Positions 42,470-55,249 are shown, counted from the stretch's first letter. The stretch: 64,000 nt of DNA from Odontocerum albicorne (GCA_949825065.1 OX463849.1:26523771-26587770), one strand, 5' to 3'. Translations and numbers: made by a program. The notes: generated by a model from the letters alone, not told the origin.

Positions 42470-42660
42470 AATGTTTTTCTAAACATATACAGGTGTGGAG
42501 AAATACCCCATCTAATGGCCGCAGTCACCACCTTCCTATCCTTACACTCATCATGTTTTTTTGTAATAATCTCAATATTTTAATACACCATAAGTAGGTT
42601 CGATTTCCGAGTTAATGCGCACTTGAGAGACTGCTCTCTGAACGGTGATATATAAAGTGT
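42470..42660 (+). repeat. dispersed repeat D
   Basis: 'aatgtttttctaaacatata', 'ccccatctaatggccgcagt', 'ctatccttacactcatcatg' and 'gttcgatttccgagttaatg' follow the order of the 34.0-kb copy. It starts 95 bp after an RTE-like 3' end. Confidence 0.6.
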
Positions 42661-42828
42661 CATTTTATTATTATTAATAAATATTCAATTTCCCATTGCA
42701 AGTACGAAATAAATAACGAATAATATCTGAGAGAACATTTCTCTAGTGTGACTGGAATTATCTTATTTAAAGGTAATTTTTAGCTGTCGCGGGTCTCAGT
42801 CCTGAGCTTCCATGATAAGATAATTTTT

Positions 42829-43170
42829 ATGACATTTTACCCAAAAAAACCAACCGAGAGACAAAATATATTCAAAACGTTTTACGAGAGACACGTAAAA
42901 TTATTATATCATCCGGAACGGTTTCTCGTACAGGAAGGAAAGGATTTAATATCTTTTTTGCACTCATTTTTCTGCGCGATATATTTTCGTAATAAATTGG
43001 CCCGTAATCAACTTGTCCCTTGCGCAGAGTACGTCTCTGGATTTCTAGACCCAAAAACCTATAAACAAATTTTCTTTTTGACGCAATTCTCCGCCTTCAC
43101 TGAATTAAAATTTCCCGCAAAAGCCTACCATGATGATATGGACTTTGTAACGATATTCGTATGTTATTAG
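42829..43170 (+). CDS. unidentified 113-codon open frame
   Basis: Uninterrupted ATG-to-stop frame with mixed, not low-complexity, composition (Phe/Lys-rich start, central His-Ser-Phe-Phe-Cys, C-terminal Tyr-His-Asp-Asp-Met-Asp). I recognise no family, see no splice sites, and an open frame of this length is expected by chance occasionally in 64 kb. Real coding status is doubtful. Confidence 0.15.
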   Translation: MTFYPKKPTERQNIFKTFYERHVKLLYHPERFLVQEGKDLISFLHSFFCAIYFRNKLARNQLVPCAEYVSGFLDPKTYKQIFFLTQFSAFTELKFPAKAYHDDMDFVTIFVCY

Positions 43171-43290
43171 ATCGTGCACAATGTACTGTACAATCATATT
43201 TCTTTTTGCAGATTTTTTACTTTCATGATAATTTTTTGTTGAATTTTTTAAAGTAGTTTGCCTAAAAGGGCCACGTTTTATTTAAAAATA

Positions 43291-43754
43291 CAATAATCCC
43301 TCTATTTACGTGTTCTCCATTTTTACGAATTCTCTTTATCGCGGTGCATTCTGTTTGTAATTTTTAATGTACAATAGTGAAATCTACTAAGCAATAATTT
43401 GACTGCGAAATAAAAATTTTGTATACCGTTGTAAGAATGACAACAGTAACAATGAAAGATTCATCCAATGAGGGTTATTTTGAATAAGTGTAATAAATTG
43501 TATCTATATATAAATAAATTGTATAGCTCTCGTCAAATAGTGTAATTTATTAGTTATCAAAATCCACTTATATAGACTTATTAAAAATAACTTAAACTTT
43601 TTTAACTAAGTAAAGAATATGTGTATTGGTAAGTAAGAACAAAATATGTGAATATTTTGATCTAAAATATCATATATTTTAAATAGCATTCATTGGCTCA
43701 ATTTACGCGATGTTTTCCTGGAACCAATTACCTGCGTAAATGGATGGATTACTG
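43291..43754. mobile_element. pogo/Tigger-like miniature element, 464 bp
   Basis: The left end 'caataatccctctatttacg' and the complement of the right end 'cagtaatccatccatttacg' are imperfect inverted repeats flanked by TA (43289-43290, 43755-43756). CAGTAATCC...ATTTACG is typical of pogo/Tigger termini. The interior is AT-rich and non-coding. Confidence 0.75.
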
Positions 43755-43844
43755 TAGAGAGCATATACTCATATTAACGCTAAATGGAAACTTTAAGATG
43801 TTAAATTACGTTTTACCAAAATGATGGCTCATAAACGTGTATTA

Positions 43845-44290
43845 GTGCCAACATAGATTTATGAGAAGAAAATGTGGACTTGAAAAATTAATGAAAGGAT
43901 ATTCAAGTTAAAGCGGTGAAAATTCGTGCATTAAGAATATGCGTTATGTCGAGGTATGACAAAATAAGAAATGAAGGATGAATTTGGGCTAAAAATTAGG
44001 ATGAAAAAGAGCACGTAGCGTTGGTTTGGACATGTTGAATAGATGGATGACGAAAGACTAAATTAATAAAACAATGCATGTATGAGCGAGAGTCTTGGTA
44101 GAGGACGAACGAGAAAGGTATGGTTGGACTAAGTGAATGAAATTTTGAAAGAAGGAAAGGTGAGTAAGAGAAACATAAGAAAATATATGTAGATGCGGAC
44201 GAGGCGAATGAAGTAAGTCGTGATGCAAAAGTTTATCGTTCTGTCCTCTCTGTCTACCTTAAAAAAGAAATGGCGTGATTGTATGTTTGA
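43845..44290 (+). mobile_element. RTE-like retrotransposon 3' end, long copy
   Basis: Blocks in order: 'gtgaaaattcgtgcattaag' (Lys-Ile-Arg-Ala-Leu-Arg), 'cgttggtttggacatgttga' (Arg-Trp-Phe-Gly-His-Val, 44019-44038), 'gagaaaggtatggttggact' and 'cgtcctctctgtctacctt'-like end. About 445 bp, the same 5' limit as the other long copies. Confidence 0.7.
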
Positions 44291-44294
44291 ATAT

Positions 44295-45740
44295 GATTTT
44301 ATTTTGACTAGCGCATTTTCTATTTTTTTGTTATGAGAACATTACCACCATAGCATTTTTTTTCATCAACCCATATAAAGATTAAATGCCCGAATTCATA
44401 TTCCTAAGACCTAAATACTTACGAGTATTTTTAGTCTTAAAATTTCGTGATTTTTATTCATAGTTAGACCAAGTTTTTAATTGAGGTAATAAACAAATTT
44501 GTACGAAATTTAACTTTAAATGCTGATTACTTTAGTAAAACATAGTTAACATTTAGTGTTGAGATAAGATAATGTATTCGGGTCTAAATTTTGAAACAAG
44601 CTTTTCGACAGCTATTCCAATTCAATAGTAAAATTAGTTGAAAAATAGCACAAAGACTCGCTAGCGATTTCCTTCAGTTTTATGCATCTGTAGTTAAAGT
44701 AAATTCGGAAAATATAAGGATATACAGTAATGGTTTTTATTATGCTGATGCTTGGTTCGTATTTTTCATTCTCATTCATCTCACCTTTATATTCCATTCA
44801 CCCCTATCTTCGTTAATCTCCAGGGTAAAATACTTAGCCATTTTCCACAGAAGTACACCCTTACCAGTTTCCCGTAGCCCACCGTCCCCACAACCCTCTC
44901 CTGAAATATCATGTATCACCACCAGAAAGGTAGAGCATTCAGTTTATCTACACTCGAATTTGTATTCTACGGCAGCTGGACCGCGTCAATATTTTCGCTG
45001 TGTTAGTGATATTTTTTTTTTATCAATATAAAATATTAAAATTCTCTCCAGCATTTGTATTTGTGAACAGAATAAACTATTGTCTTCATGGATTGACCAT
45101 TGTGTTTGATTCAATTTTCTTACATTGTTTTTATTTTTTTACTTTCTCTTAAGTTAGATCTTCGGTCTGTTATTTATTTTATATTTGATACATATTTAAC
45201 CAAATAACAAAACAAAAATGATTAAAAGTCTTAATATAGCATAACATCGGGAACAATTGAACTCATACTTACCTGTGAAATAATTCAGTTATATCGACTA
45301 AGTTTACTAAGGAGTTCAATCCTCAATTTATCCACCGAGATATAGAAGATGTCGATATCGGAAAATTCATTCAACGAGGTCATTCCGTGTGTGAGTGCTC
45401 TTAACAGCTCAGTTCGTGAATACGGACCGAAAATAATTTTGATTCACGATCGCGTAAATATTTGTCCGGTACATGAAACAAAAGTTTGTCAATCAACAAA
45501 GGGTTAGCTATTTTCCTGTTATCATCACGACTGTCTCTCTTAATTAGAAATAGTTCTATATAAGCTGCTAACGTACGTATGTTATTTTAAATATTTCAAT
45601 GTTTGAAAGTAACATCAAGATTAAAATAAATATTTTATCTGTAAATTATTTAAAATTAGCACAAACACCTTATAAATACAATTATTTTTTCCAAGTGTAA
45701 GTATTTCTTATTTTTTTATTTGAATTGGTCGCTTTATTTA
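44295..45740. other. no recognisable feature
   Basis: One TACGAGTA near 44423. No terminal repeats or protein motif found. Confidence 0.4.
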
Positions 45741-45744
45741 GTTA

Positions 45745-46020
45745 TAATATCATCATCATCATCATTGTCAACCAGGGTCGATCCACTGCTGGATAAAGGT
45801 CTCCCCAAGTTGACTCCAAATAGTTCGGTTTTTTGCTCGTTGACGCCATGTGATGCTGCCATGCTTCCTGATTTCATCTATCCAGTGTACTTTCGGTCTT
45901 CAGGGCCTGTTTATGCCTCTTGGGTACCATTGGATTATTTCAGATGTCCATCGGGAGTCTGACATTCTGGCTACGTGTCCTGCCCATTGCCACTTCATTC
46001 TTTTGCACACCTTTATAAAC
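45745..46020 (-). mobile_element. third RTE-type family, C-terminus with ATG/CAT microsatellite
   Basis: The minus strand reads RMKWQWAGHVARMSDSRWTS then Glu-Ile-Ile-Gln-Trp-Tyr-Pro-Arg-Gly, Arg-Pro-Lys-Val-His-Trp-Ile-Asp-Glu-Ile and Gly-Val-Asn-Leu-Gly-Glu, ending at a CAT/ATG microsatellite (45750-45765). Trp-x-x-x-Gly-His-Val-x-Arg then Trp-x-x-(E/D) is the standard C-terminal order of RTE-type proteins. It is well preserved over about 85 codons with one frameshift. Confidence 0.75.
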
Positions 46021-46130
46021 TAATACAAATATTCTTACTTCCCTTAAGTTAGACCTGTGGTATGTTATCAGGACTGCCTATCTTGGTATGTTGACTTCCA
46101 GCTATTCTTTCATCTTTCCGGAGGTTTTCC

Positions 46131-46144
46131 GGGGGGGGGGGGGG
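46131..46144. repeat. poly(G) run, 14 bp
   Basis: Preceded by 'ggttttcc'. A run of the same length occurs at 63612-63625. Confidence 0.9.
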
Positions 46145-46495
46145 ACTACCAGTGGGTATTTCATGCATTGCCACGCAGGAAACTCTTGTGTCATCTATTA
46201 AAAAAGTATAAGTGTTCTCAAATTAATTGAATTTTCTTTTCGTACATTATAAACTGGCGAGCTTGTTGACCGACAGTAATTGGTAAGATGATAAGTTTCA
46301 CTCGGAGTTTCTGGTTTAAGAATTCAAAGAATACTAATATTTTTTTTATATTTCATCCTGTTTTTAGAATGATGCAATGCAACACAGACCATAATTTTAA
46401 AGGTATATTCAAAATACGTCCTGAATTAAAATATTCTAATTTAAAATACAACAAAAATGTTATCATTGATAACAAATGATAAAGGAAAACATTTA

Positions 46496-46675
46496 ATATA
46501 ACTCCTGAAAAACAACATTGGTTATATTATATAGGTACAACAAAAATATATGGAATTGAACTTCTGAAAAACAACATTGACTATATATAGATATAACAAA
46601 AACATATGGAATATACCACCTGAGATATAACATTGATATTAACATAATATACAGGTATGTTACAAACAAAAACAA
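46496..46675. repeat. imperfect tandem repeat, about 60 bp x 3
   Basis: 'ctgaaaaacaacattg' starts units at about 46505 and 46563, with a diverged third ('ctgagatataacattg') at 46620. Each continues with 'acaaaaa(t/c)atatggaat' or similar. Confidence 0.7.
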
Positions 46676-46679
46676 TACA

Positions 46680-47090
46680 CCTACACGAAAAAAAATAGAA
46701 AAGTTACAAACCGACGAATTCCAAAATATTTGGTTTCATCTTATTTTCTTATTGGAATGGTAGTTTTTACGCCGCTATCCAAAAATTGGAAACAAGATAT
46801 CGTTAAATATAATTGTAACGATTATAAAAAGCTAACGTCTGGTTACACAGTTCGTCTGGCAACAATACACGTACACGTACACGTACAATGCCGCGTGCCT
46901 ATCAGCTTGTCAGGTTTTTTAACAATGCAATCTCACGATATTTTCTTTGCGGTAATTATTTAAACTAATAATTAAATCGTAAATTTTCAATGAGATTTTC
47001 TTTTCACTCATTTTATAATTTACAACCAGTTTCAAAGACTAACACTTTCTTCTTCAATAATTGTTAACATAAATAATGTTTTTTTTTTAT
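46680..47090. other. no recognisable feature
   Basis: A short 'gtacac' run, 'acacgtacacgtacacgtac' (46867-46886), is the only structure seen. Confidence 0.4.
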
Positions 47091-47091
47091 T

Positions 47092-47170
47092 TGACACGTC
47101 ACGGCATAAACATATTGTACAATCGGCGGGTTTATTACCCTACGGCAAACTCTTCCGACTAAACAGACAG
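47092..47170 (-). mobile_element. SINE-A tail
   Basis: The complement reads 'agtcggaagagtttgccgta' and 'gggtaataaacccgccgatt', matching the SINE-A 3' end. The head is missing. Confidence 0.45.
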
Positions 47171-47174
47171 GAGT

Positions 47175-48885
47175 AACACAAGTTTGGCCAATTGCTGGGT
47201 GAGAGTCTACAACCAAAAAGAAAAAGGTATTAAAAAATTACAACTTAAAAGTAGGGAATGAAGAATTTAAAAGGAAATGTACCAAACGTTATTTTTTGGT
47301 ATCGCGATTGACTTGGAGAGGGAAAGGATAAGAAAAGTTGAATGTGAAATTGGGAAACACGCGCTTTGACATTGACGCGGTGCAAATATTACGGCAGGTG
47401 GGAGCTGGTTCCAGAATCTAACAACATGGACAGTTAAACCGATTGGAAAAATTAATACATTGTTGCGTCAAGAAGTGGCAATCTAGATATTTTTTTAAAA
47501 AGTTCAAGCGTCATTTTGTGGGAATCCATAATTCATGGGAAAGACACAAAACATTTAATTTTCTTCTACTGTATATTTTAGTACGAGTATATCAATGTGC
47601 GAATTTATTTCAACACATACTGTATTGTATCTTCCTGAATGTTGAAATGCGCCAAGTGATATGCTAAAATATAAAGTAGAAGAAAACAAAATCAAGTATA
47701 TTATTTTAGTTGCATTGACTAAGTCTATTATAAATAACTAGCGGCGCCCAGCGTATCATACGCCCTTGTAGCAGATATTTAAGAAACAACAAACGAAAAG
47801 AAAGATGGTATTTTAAATCATTCGAAATTTATATAATTCTATTGTATTACATCACTGGTTGAATCGTTTCAGGGTAGTAGACAATATGGTGCAATATAAT
47901 AATTATGTGACATTTTTACTGTACCTTACACATAGTATATCTAATAAAATATGTAATGTATTTCTTATTGGAAATACTTATCTTAAAAATGAATAGGGTA
48001 TGATTGTATTCAAATTAAGAAAATATGATATATCTTTGAAAAGTCATGACGAAAAGGAAAAAAAACATTTAACCTCCTACCCCTCAATAATTATAATGAA
48101 TATTCAAATTATGGTATAGTATAATTTATTGATAGAAGCAGAGCTCATCTTTAGTATGTTTGTATGTTAATTTTTGACGTAACACAGGTTTCCGCCAAAA
48201 CCCTGTATTTTAAAACAATATGGGCCTTTTCTTGACGATTTTTTTTGTCATTTTTCTCTATAGTTGTTTGCGGTTCGTGTATTTTCTGTAAGCAATTCTT
48301 GTAATAATTTGAGTAGCTCAGATAAAAGCTTCATTGAAACCTTATTAATGTGGCATCATTTGGTCGAATTATTCGATGAGTCGACTTCTATCCAATATCT
48401 TGTGTTGCAATATTTTGAGTTGTTTGCCATTCGTCCTATGAGTATATCGTGTTCTCTCACTACTAATAGTAATTGTTGATCGACAATATTTGGTACTTCA
48501 GTTTGATTACACCTACGGCCTTCTCATATCTAAGCGGACTTCTCTTTCTGCAATCGTTTCTGTATCTTCTGTTATCTAGTGTTTCATCAGTATTTTCAAG
48601 ACTTCTTTCATTTGCTTCAGTCATTTCTATTCATTTGATTTTTCGCACCCTGTTACGGTGTAATATAAAACAAATAAACGCTAAAATATGCATATTTTTT
48701 ATTTGAAGATCATAAAATACATACAGCATAGGTACACATCAACATTAAATTGTAATTACTCCTCACAATTGATTTATCTTGAAATTTGCATTGAAGCATA
48801 AAACGGCATGCAACACTGAACACGATAAATCGAACACATTTAAAACTTATACAATATGCCTCAGAACACTTTTGCATTATATAAT
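47175..48885. other. no recognisable feature
   Basis: 'aactagcggcgcccagcgta' at 47737-47756 looks like the G+C-rich edge of some dispersed element, but I cannot place it. The rest is AT-rich. Confidence 0.35.
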
Positions 48886-48889
48886 ATAC

Positions 48890-49255
48890 CAGGGGTGACC
48901 AACTTGTTTGTTGTTGCGATATACTTTTTACGTAAAACAATAGTCGTGATCGACTTTTTACTTACAAAATAGTCGCGATCTACCTATAAAAAAGGTAACT
49001 GTTAACTAAAAGTGTATTAATAAGTATGAGCGGAATTTACTTCGCCTAAAAATATTAAGGGAAAGAAAACTTATGCATACATGTTAAATAACACAAATAC
49101 ATTTATTTGGAGTAGACATATCTACATATTTAAAAAAAGATAATTAATTGATTGCGTTGACAAGGGCATGCGCGTAATGAGATTTGGCAACATCGTTCCT
49201 CTTTATTATATTGTAAGTTACGAAGACGGCCGCGATTGACCGTTGACCATCCTTG
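48890..49255. mobile_element. hAT-like non-autonomous element, 366 bp
   Basis: The left end is 'caggggtgaccaacttgttt' and the complement of the right end is 'caaggatggtcaacggtcaa', with further subterminal 'cgcgat(c/t)' motifs on both sides. ATATAC abuts the left end (48884-48889). Directly after the right end the same ATATAC appears once the adjacent mariner and its TA duplication are removed. Interior non-coding. Confidence 0.7.
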
Positions 49256-49258
49256 ATA

Positions 49259-50489
49259 ATACATCCATCAATAAGTCCCGGAACCAACCAACAGATGACG
49301 CCTCTAATAACAAATCCATACCATTCTCAGTTAGTACCTACCTTTAGAAATTACGTGTCAAACTTTCATGACATTCCGACATTGTGTCATTGAGTTGCCG
49401 TGGTTTTAGTGACGCTACTTTTGCTATTTTCAAAACAATGGAAAAAACCGAATTTCGTGTGTTGATAAAACATTGCTTTTTAATGGGAAAAAATACCGTT
49501 CAAACTCAGCGATGGCTTGAAAAGTATTATCCGGGCTCTGCTCCGTCGAAAACAACCATTTGTCGGTGGTATGCTGATTTCAAACGCGGTCGTACAGACA
49601 CAAATGATGCTGAACGCTCTGGTCGTCCAAATGAGGCTGTTACACCAGAAAACACAAAAAAAAACTCAAAATCGTGATGAAAAATCGCAAAGTAAAGTTG
49701 CGTGAGATAGTTGATATCCTAAAGATATCATTTGGTAGTGTTTACACTATTTTGCATGAACATTTGGTCATGAAAAAGCTTTTTTCGAAATGGGTGCCGC
49801 GTTTGCTCACAATGGAACAGTAACAACAACGCATCGATGATTCAGAGCGCTGTTTGGCACCGTTTACGCGAAATAAACAGGAGTTTTTGCGTCGGTATGT
49901 GACAATGGATGAAACTTGGATCCACCACTAGACTCCGAAATCAAATCGGCAGTCAGCTGAGTGGAGAGCAGCCGGTGAAAGTCGTCCGAAGCGACCAAAA
50001 ACTCAACAGTCGGCCGGGAAGGTTATGGCCTCCATATTTTGGGATGCGCATGATACAATATTCATCGATCACCTTGAAAAGGGAAAAACCATCAATAACG
50101 TAGCGTTATTGGAGTGTTTGAAGGCAGAAATTGCAAAAAAACGGTCCCATATGAAGAAAAAAAACGTTCTCTTTCATCAGGACAATGCACCGTGTCACAA
50201 GTCGATGGTAACGATGGCCAAATTGCATGAGTTGAACTTCGAATTGCTTCCGCACCCACCGTATTCTTCAGATTTGGCCCCCAGCGACTATTGGCTGTTC
50301 GCAGACCTCAAAAAGATGCTCCAGGGAAAGAGATTTGGCTCCAATGAAGAAGTGCTGGCATAGAAAAGTTAGGAAAGCGTTGGAATGAATGTATCGCTCT
50401 TGAAGGAGACTATGTTGATGAATAAAGAAGAATTTTGGCAAACAAATGTTGTTTTAGTAGTTTGTCCCGGGACTTATTGATCGATGTGT
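49259..50489 (+). mobile_element. irritans-type mariner element, 1231 bp
   Basis: Terminal inverted repeats (ATACATCCATCAATAAGTCC at 49259; the complement from 50489 is ACACATCGATCAATAAGTCC) are flanked by TA at 49257-49258 and 50490-50491. Size and layout fit a nearly complete mariner. Confidence 0.9.
49438..50425 (+). pseudogene. irritans-type mariner transposase, inactivated
   Basis: Starts at ATG 49438 (MEKTEFRVLIKHCFLMGKNT). Helix-turn-helix region to about residue 110, then DETW (first Asp, near 49908), HQDNAPCH (second Asp, near 50180) and DLAPSDYWLF (third Asp 34 residues later, near 50288): a DD34D triad. It closely resembles the irritans group that includes Himar-like transposases. 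Defects are a frameshift in an A-run at about 49660, in-frame TAG/TAA stops near 49820 and 49928, a lost segment near 50095, and a deletion of some 50-60 bp after 50360. The C-terminus Glu-Gly-Asp-Tyr-Val-Asp-Glu-stop is present at 50405-50425. Otherwise it is little decayed. Confidence 0.9.
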
Positions 50490-50494
50490 TATAT

Positions 50495-51175
50495 ACCACC
50501 AGAATTAAAAAAATACTAAAATAATGAATAATATTTTCATCATATCCTTTTGAAGAACAACCAAAAAATATATTAACTTTATTCTTTTGTTTAAATATGA
50601 TTTATTGTAAATTAAATTTAAATTTGGTTTAAAAAGAAATATATTTATTTTTCTAAAAAATGATATATTTTTTTCTTAGGATAAACAAACCTTAGTGGAT
50701 TATACGAATATAATAAAAAAAATCTGGAGTCCAGTGCACTCGAGCAAATCCTGGTGGAAAAAACTAGTCACAAATTGAGTGAGGAATAAAACAAATAGTG
50801 ATATATTATGACAGACCCGCCCGAGAAAGATGAAGGATTAGTATTTCGTTGTCCTCCCTTGGATAATAAATAACACTAACAACTCTCTCGACATAATCCA
50901 TTCTTCGTAATCCGAATTATCTCAAGTACCTTAATTCACTTTGATAAAGGGAGACTGCTTGTCAAGGGTTCGTTTTTACTCAAATTTAATATGACTATAT
51001 TTAATTACGTAATTGTATATCATTATTACCGAGTAATTTTAGTTTTATTATGTCAATTTTCGTGTTTTGGTTCAAATGAATCAAGATGAAGCTCTATTTG
51101 CTCAAATTAAGCGTAATTGTAAAATTAATGAGCAAATGTAATTTGATGAGTTTCGGATTTCACTTTCATATAAGG
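50495..51175. other. no recognisable feature
   Basis: AT-rich flank of the mariner; nothing further identified. Confidence 0.4.
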
Positions 51176-51179
51176 TGAC

Positions 51180-51400
51180 ATGCGCGAGTTAGTTTGTGAG
51201 ATGCTTGTCTTCCACTCCGGAGTTTCGGATTCGATTTAACTCCTAATAATATCCATAAATAAAAATAAAGAGTATCGGTGATGAATGTATTACATGCCTA
51301 CTCCAATGGTTCTAAATCTGAAGACTATTATTGCTATCGAAGACAATATTTTTTCCCGGCTTTGCTCTTCAATGTTCTTATCACCGATTTGGATATGCTG
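51180..51400 (+). mobile_element. tRNA-derived SINE-B
   Basis: Head 'cgagttagtttgtgagatgc', B-box-like 'cggattcgatttaac', then 'cctactccaatggttctaaa', 'atcgaagacaatattttttc' and 'tttgctcttcaatgttctta'. The last three blocks match 23.0 and 58.05 kb. Confidence 0.6.
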
Positions 51401-51429
51401 AAGGGTGAAGTGAAGAAATGAAATTTGTT

Positions 51430-51700
51430 ATTACTTATACATACATCATCACGCCGTTGTTCTGTTAGGGTAGGTAGGTACAGGGCAGAGCGCCAGACTT
51501 TCCTATCTCGATACACATATTTGGCCTCTTCCATATCCGTACATCTTCTCATACAACTCCTATGATTTATTTGACTTACGTTCCCTTGTTTCAAATTATC
51601 TCTCTCTTTTCTTGGCTTTCTTTTGCCACGTCTTCCACTAAAATTTTCACTGTATATTTGTTTTGTTAGTATTTCTTAATTCATTAGTTTCACGCGCCCA
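51430..51700 (-). mobile_element. RTE-like retrotransposon 3' end
   Basis: The minus strand reads SCMRRCTDMEEAKYVYRDRK then Val-Trp-Arg-Ser-Ala-Leu, one of the clearer C-termini, with 'gaaaagagagagataatttg' and 'aatacagtg'-type upstream blocks. The terminus is a 'gatgtatgtataagtaat' tract. Confidence 0.7.
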
Positions 51701-51704
51701 AGTT

Positions 51705-52118
51705 ATTATTATTTGTAATATATTTTTTTAAGAACTAACCATGGTTTCTCACCTATTTTCAATTTTGTATATATAATCGGTTGAAGAAGTAGGGCTACCG
51801 GTGAGGTCGCGGAGCAATGAAAACATGTTTCTGTATGTTTCAGGTAGTCTGAAAGAGGCAAACATTTGCAAATATGACTTCAGGATGAGGCGTCCTTAAG
51901 GTGTCCCACAAGTGGAGACGTTGTTATCCTCCTACGCTTTTAAAATAAGGAACTACAGTAGTCATACCAGATCACCTCCGAGCTGGTCCGGCCATTGCTT
52001 TGAGGAACGTGCGTTGCCAAGCTTTGGACCGACATCTATAGCATCCCTGTATTCCTGATTAAATGTGCGTGTATAGTGCCGTAAGAAGACAATTTTGTTT
52101 GGCTTCGCAACATCATAA
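51705..52118. other. no recognisable feature
   Basis: Moderate G+C (51790-52080), with a 67-codon minus-strand frame into the SINE-C. Not identifiable. Confidence 0.35.
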
Positions 52119-52122
52119 TTAT

Positions 52123-52468
52123 AGAGGTGCATAGCCGCGCGGTAACGCTCTGGATTTCCGTGCAAAAGGTTGCCGGTTTGAACCCCGCCATGCTAATCCC
52201 CTCGAATGGCACAGGTATTTTTTTCGTTTAGTATTCGGGAGCATAAGGATACACATGACTTCGGTCATATCTATTCTTTCAAAAAAAAAAAAGAAAAGGA
52301 AAAAAACCTGCATGTGTGCTCCAATCGTCTTACTTCAGGTGTGCCATCGGATCCACTTCAGGTGTGCCATCGGATCAAAAAATAAACTCCACAGCTTCGC
52401 TTTCCAACTGAATTGACGTTGGAATAATAAGGGGATTTTCGACTACGAGGCCCAGTGACGACGACGAT
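52123..52468 (+). mobile_element. tRNA-derived SINE-C, copy 3
   Basis: Head 'tagccgcgcggtaacgctct' and B box 'cggtttgaaccccgc' (the best-preserved A box of the three). It contains a 22-bp direct duplication, 'cttcaggtgtgccatcggat' twice at 52335-52375, next to a deletion relative to copies 1 and 2. It ends in a 'gacgacgacgat' trinucleotide run. Confidence 0.8.
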
Positions 52469-52489
52469 TATGATTAAATATATGTATAC

Positions 52490-52640
52490 TACACACGTAC
52501 ACTACACTCCACTTAAATCCGAATGTGTTACTATCACGTAACGGAAGATCTACATACAAAGGTTTCTTTGTAGTTTTTTTTCCTTGATAAGTTTTCTCAG
52601 TTTTCTTACCAAATATGTTTTTATAAACGGCGTTTTCTAA
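52490..52640 (+). repeat. dispersed repeat D
   Basis: 'acactacactccacttaaat', 'acaaaggtttctttgtagtt' and 'cttaccaaatatgtttttat' match the 5' half of the 33.9-kb copy. It directly follows a SINE-C; the 33.9-kb copy also lies downstream of one, about 535 bp away. Confidence 0.6.
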
Positions 52641-53009
52641 ATTGTCTTATTATTATCAGGACGGAACTGGAGTTAATTATGTTGAAGAACTAATCTGGTT
52701 AATATAGAGAGGATTTTGCAGTGGTGATCGTCAACGTCGGTGGATTGATACGGAACTAGAAGAAGAAACTATTATTGCAAATTCAACGTATCTCCTTTTG
52801 GGTTAGGAATTTAGGGATCCAATGCTGATTGAACAACAATCCTTCCAGTTTCCTACTTCACAACCCATTAATATAACAGGGTTCAGCATATCATCCATCT
52901 CAATCCAACTGACTTAAGGATAGCCACAATGGTTGAATGGGCAAACATAGATTTTTATTCCGCGGTAATCAGAATACTCCCATTAGCATTTTAACGCTGG
53001 CGTTTACAT

Positions 53010-53200
53010 ATAGAGGAAGACTAAGGAAAGCACGTTTGGATCTAGTGAATTATATTTTAAAAGAAGTAAATATAAAAAGTAGTATGAGAAGGTGTATGGC
53101 TGTAAAGAGGGTAGAGATTTATAGAAGTCTTTATAAGAAAATCTGGCGCTTTATTCTCTCTGCCTACCCTGACAAAGCAATGGCGTGATGCTATCTATAT
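53010..53200 (+). mobile_element. RTE-like retrotransposon 3' end
   Basis: 83 open codons include a Gly-Arg-Leu-Arg-Lys-Ala-Arg-Leu-Asp-Leu-Val block, SSMRRCMAVKRVEIYRSLYK and FILSAYPDKAMA, then stop. One of the few copies with an uninterrupted terminal frame. Confidence 0.75.
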
Positions 53201-53204
53201 ATAG

Positions 53205-53780
53205 TATAGGTAATCCATTTGCACTACCATTACTGGTATTAAAATAGTTACAAAACCATTTTCTCCCCTCCAGAAAACACTTGCCCCCACCTAGTCCTTC
53301 ATGAAACTACCCCTGAAAAAGACGAATCCACCAGTTTTTACTGAATATTTCATGGTATTCCTGTTGTTTATTTACCCCTCCCCTAATTTATGTTCTTTAA
53401 TACAAATATTATATTTCGTCCTACGCGACACGCTGTCATTGTTTCATTAAAATATATTTCTACTATAAGATGAAAAGTGAACATTTATTTGGGTATTCGT
53501 TATATATTTATCTTTGAAATAAATACTAAAGGTCATTAAAATTGTACTCTGATATTTTTGTCATATGTCTGAAAGTTTTCTCGCTCGTAATTATTATTTT
53601 GAAACAAAATAAATGTTTTGTTTTTTTTTTAAATAAGTTTCACATTTTTACCGAAGATATAATAATTTCGTGTAAAAATAATGTCGTAACCCTTAGAATA
53701 AATTATTTAAGTTTCACTTCGGTATTTTAATTTCTCAACAGTTTTTTTAATAAATTAGACGTCGTACATGGAAGAGTATA
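53205..53780. other. no recognisable feature
   Basis: AT-rich spacer after the RTE-like 3' end. Confidence 0.4.
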
Positions 53781-53784
53781 ACGT

Positions 53785-53835
53785 ATCTTTCTTCCAACCG
53801 TTGCGAGTTCAATTCTCGTTGGCATCCATTTATTT
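53785..53835 (+). mobile_element. SINE-A scrap (B-box region)
   Basis: 'cttccaaccgttgcgagttc' and 'aattctcgttggcatccatt' correspond to the middle of the SINE-A head. Confidence 0.5.
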
Positions 53836-53904
53836 TCAAAAGCAATTCTTCCAACAAATCAGAAAGGTGATAGTGAGGCGTTGAGTAAATACCAGGGAAC
53901 CCCT

Positions 53905-53990
53905 ATAAAATTGGTACCAATGGGTATTGAACCCGAGATCTCCGGTTGGAAACCAGGCGTCTTACCAACTAGGTTACGAAGATCGTCTCT
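53905..53990 (-). mobile_element. tRNA-derived SINE-A head
   Basis: The complement reads 'aacctagttggtaagacgcc' and 'gggttcaatacccattggta'. It faces the preceding scrap in opposite orientation. Confidence 0.7.
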
Positions 53991-53994
53991 ATTT

Positions 53995-55246
<1,252 letters not shown>

Positions 55247-55249
55247 TTT

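Noticed and set aside
47737..47760. Helitron terminus at 'aactagcggcgccc'
   Set aside because: I see no paired 5' TC end, no defined hairpin-CTRR end and no coding domain.
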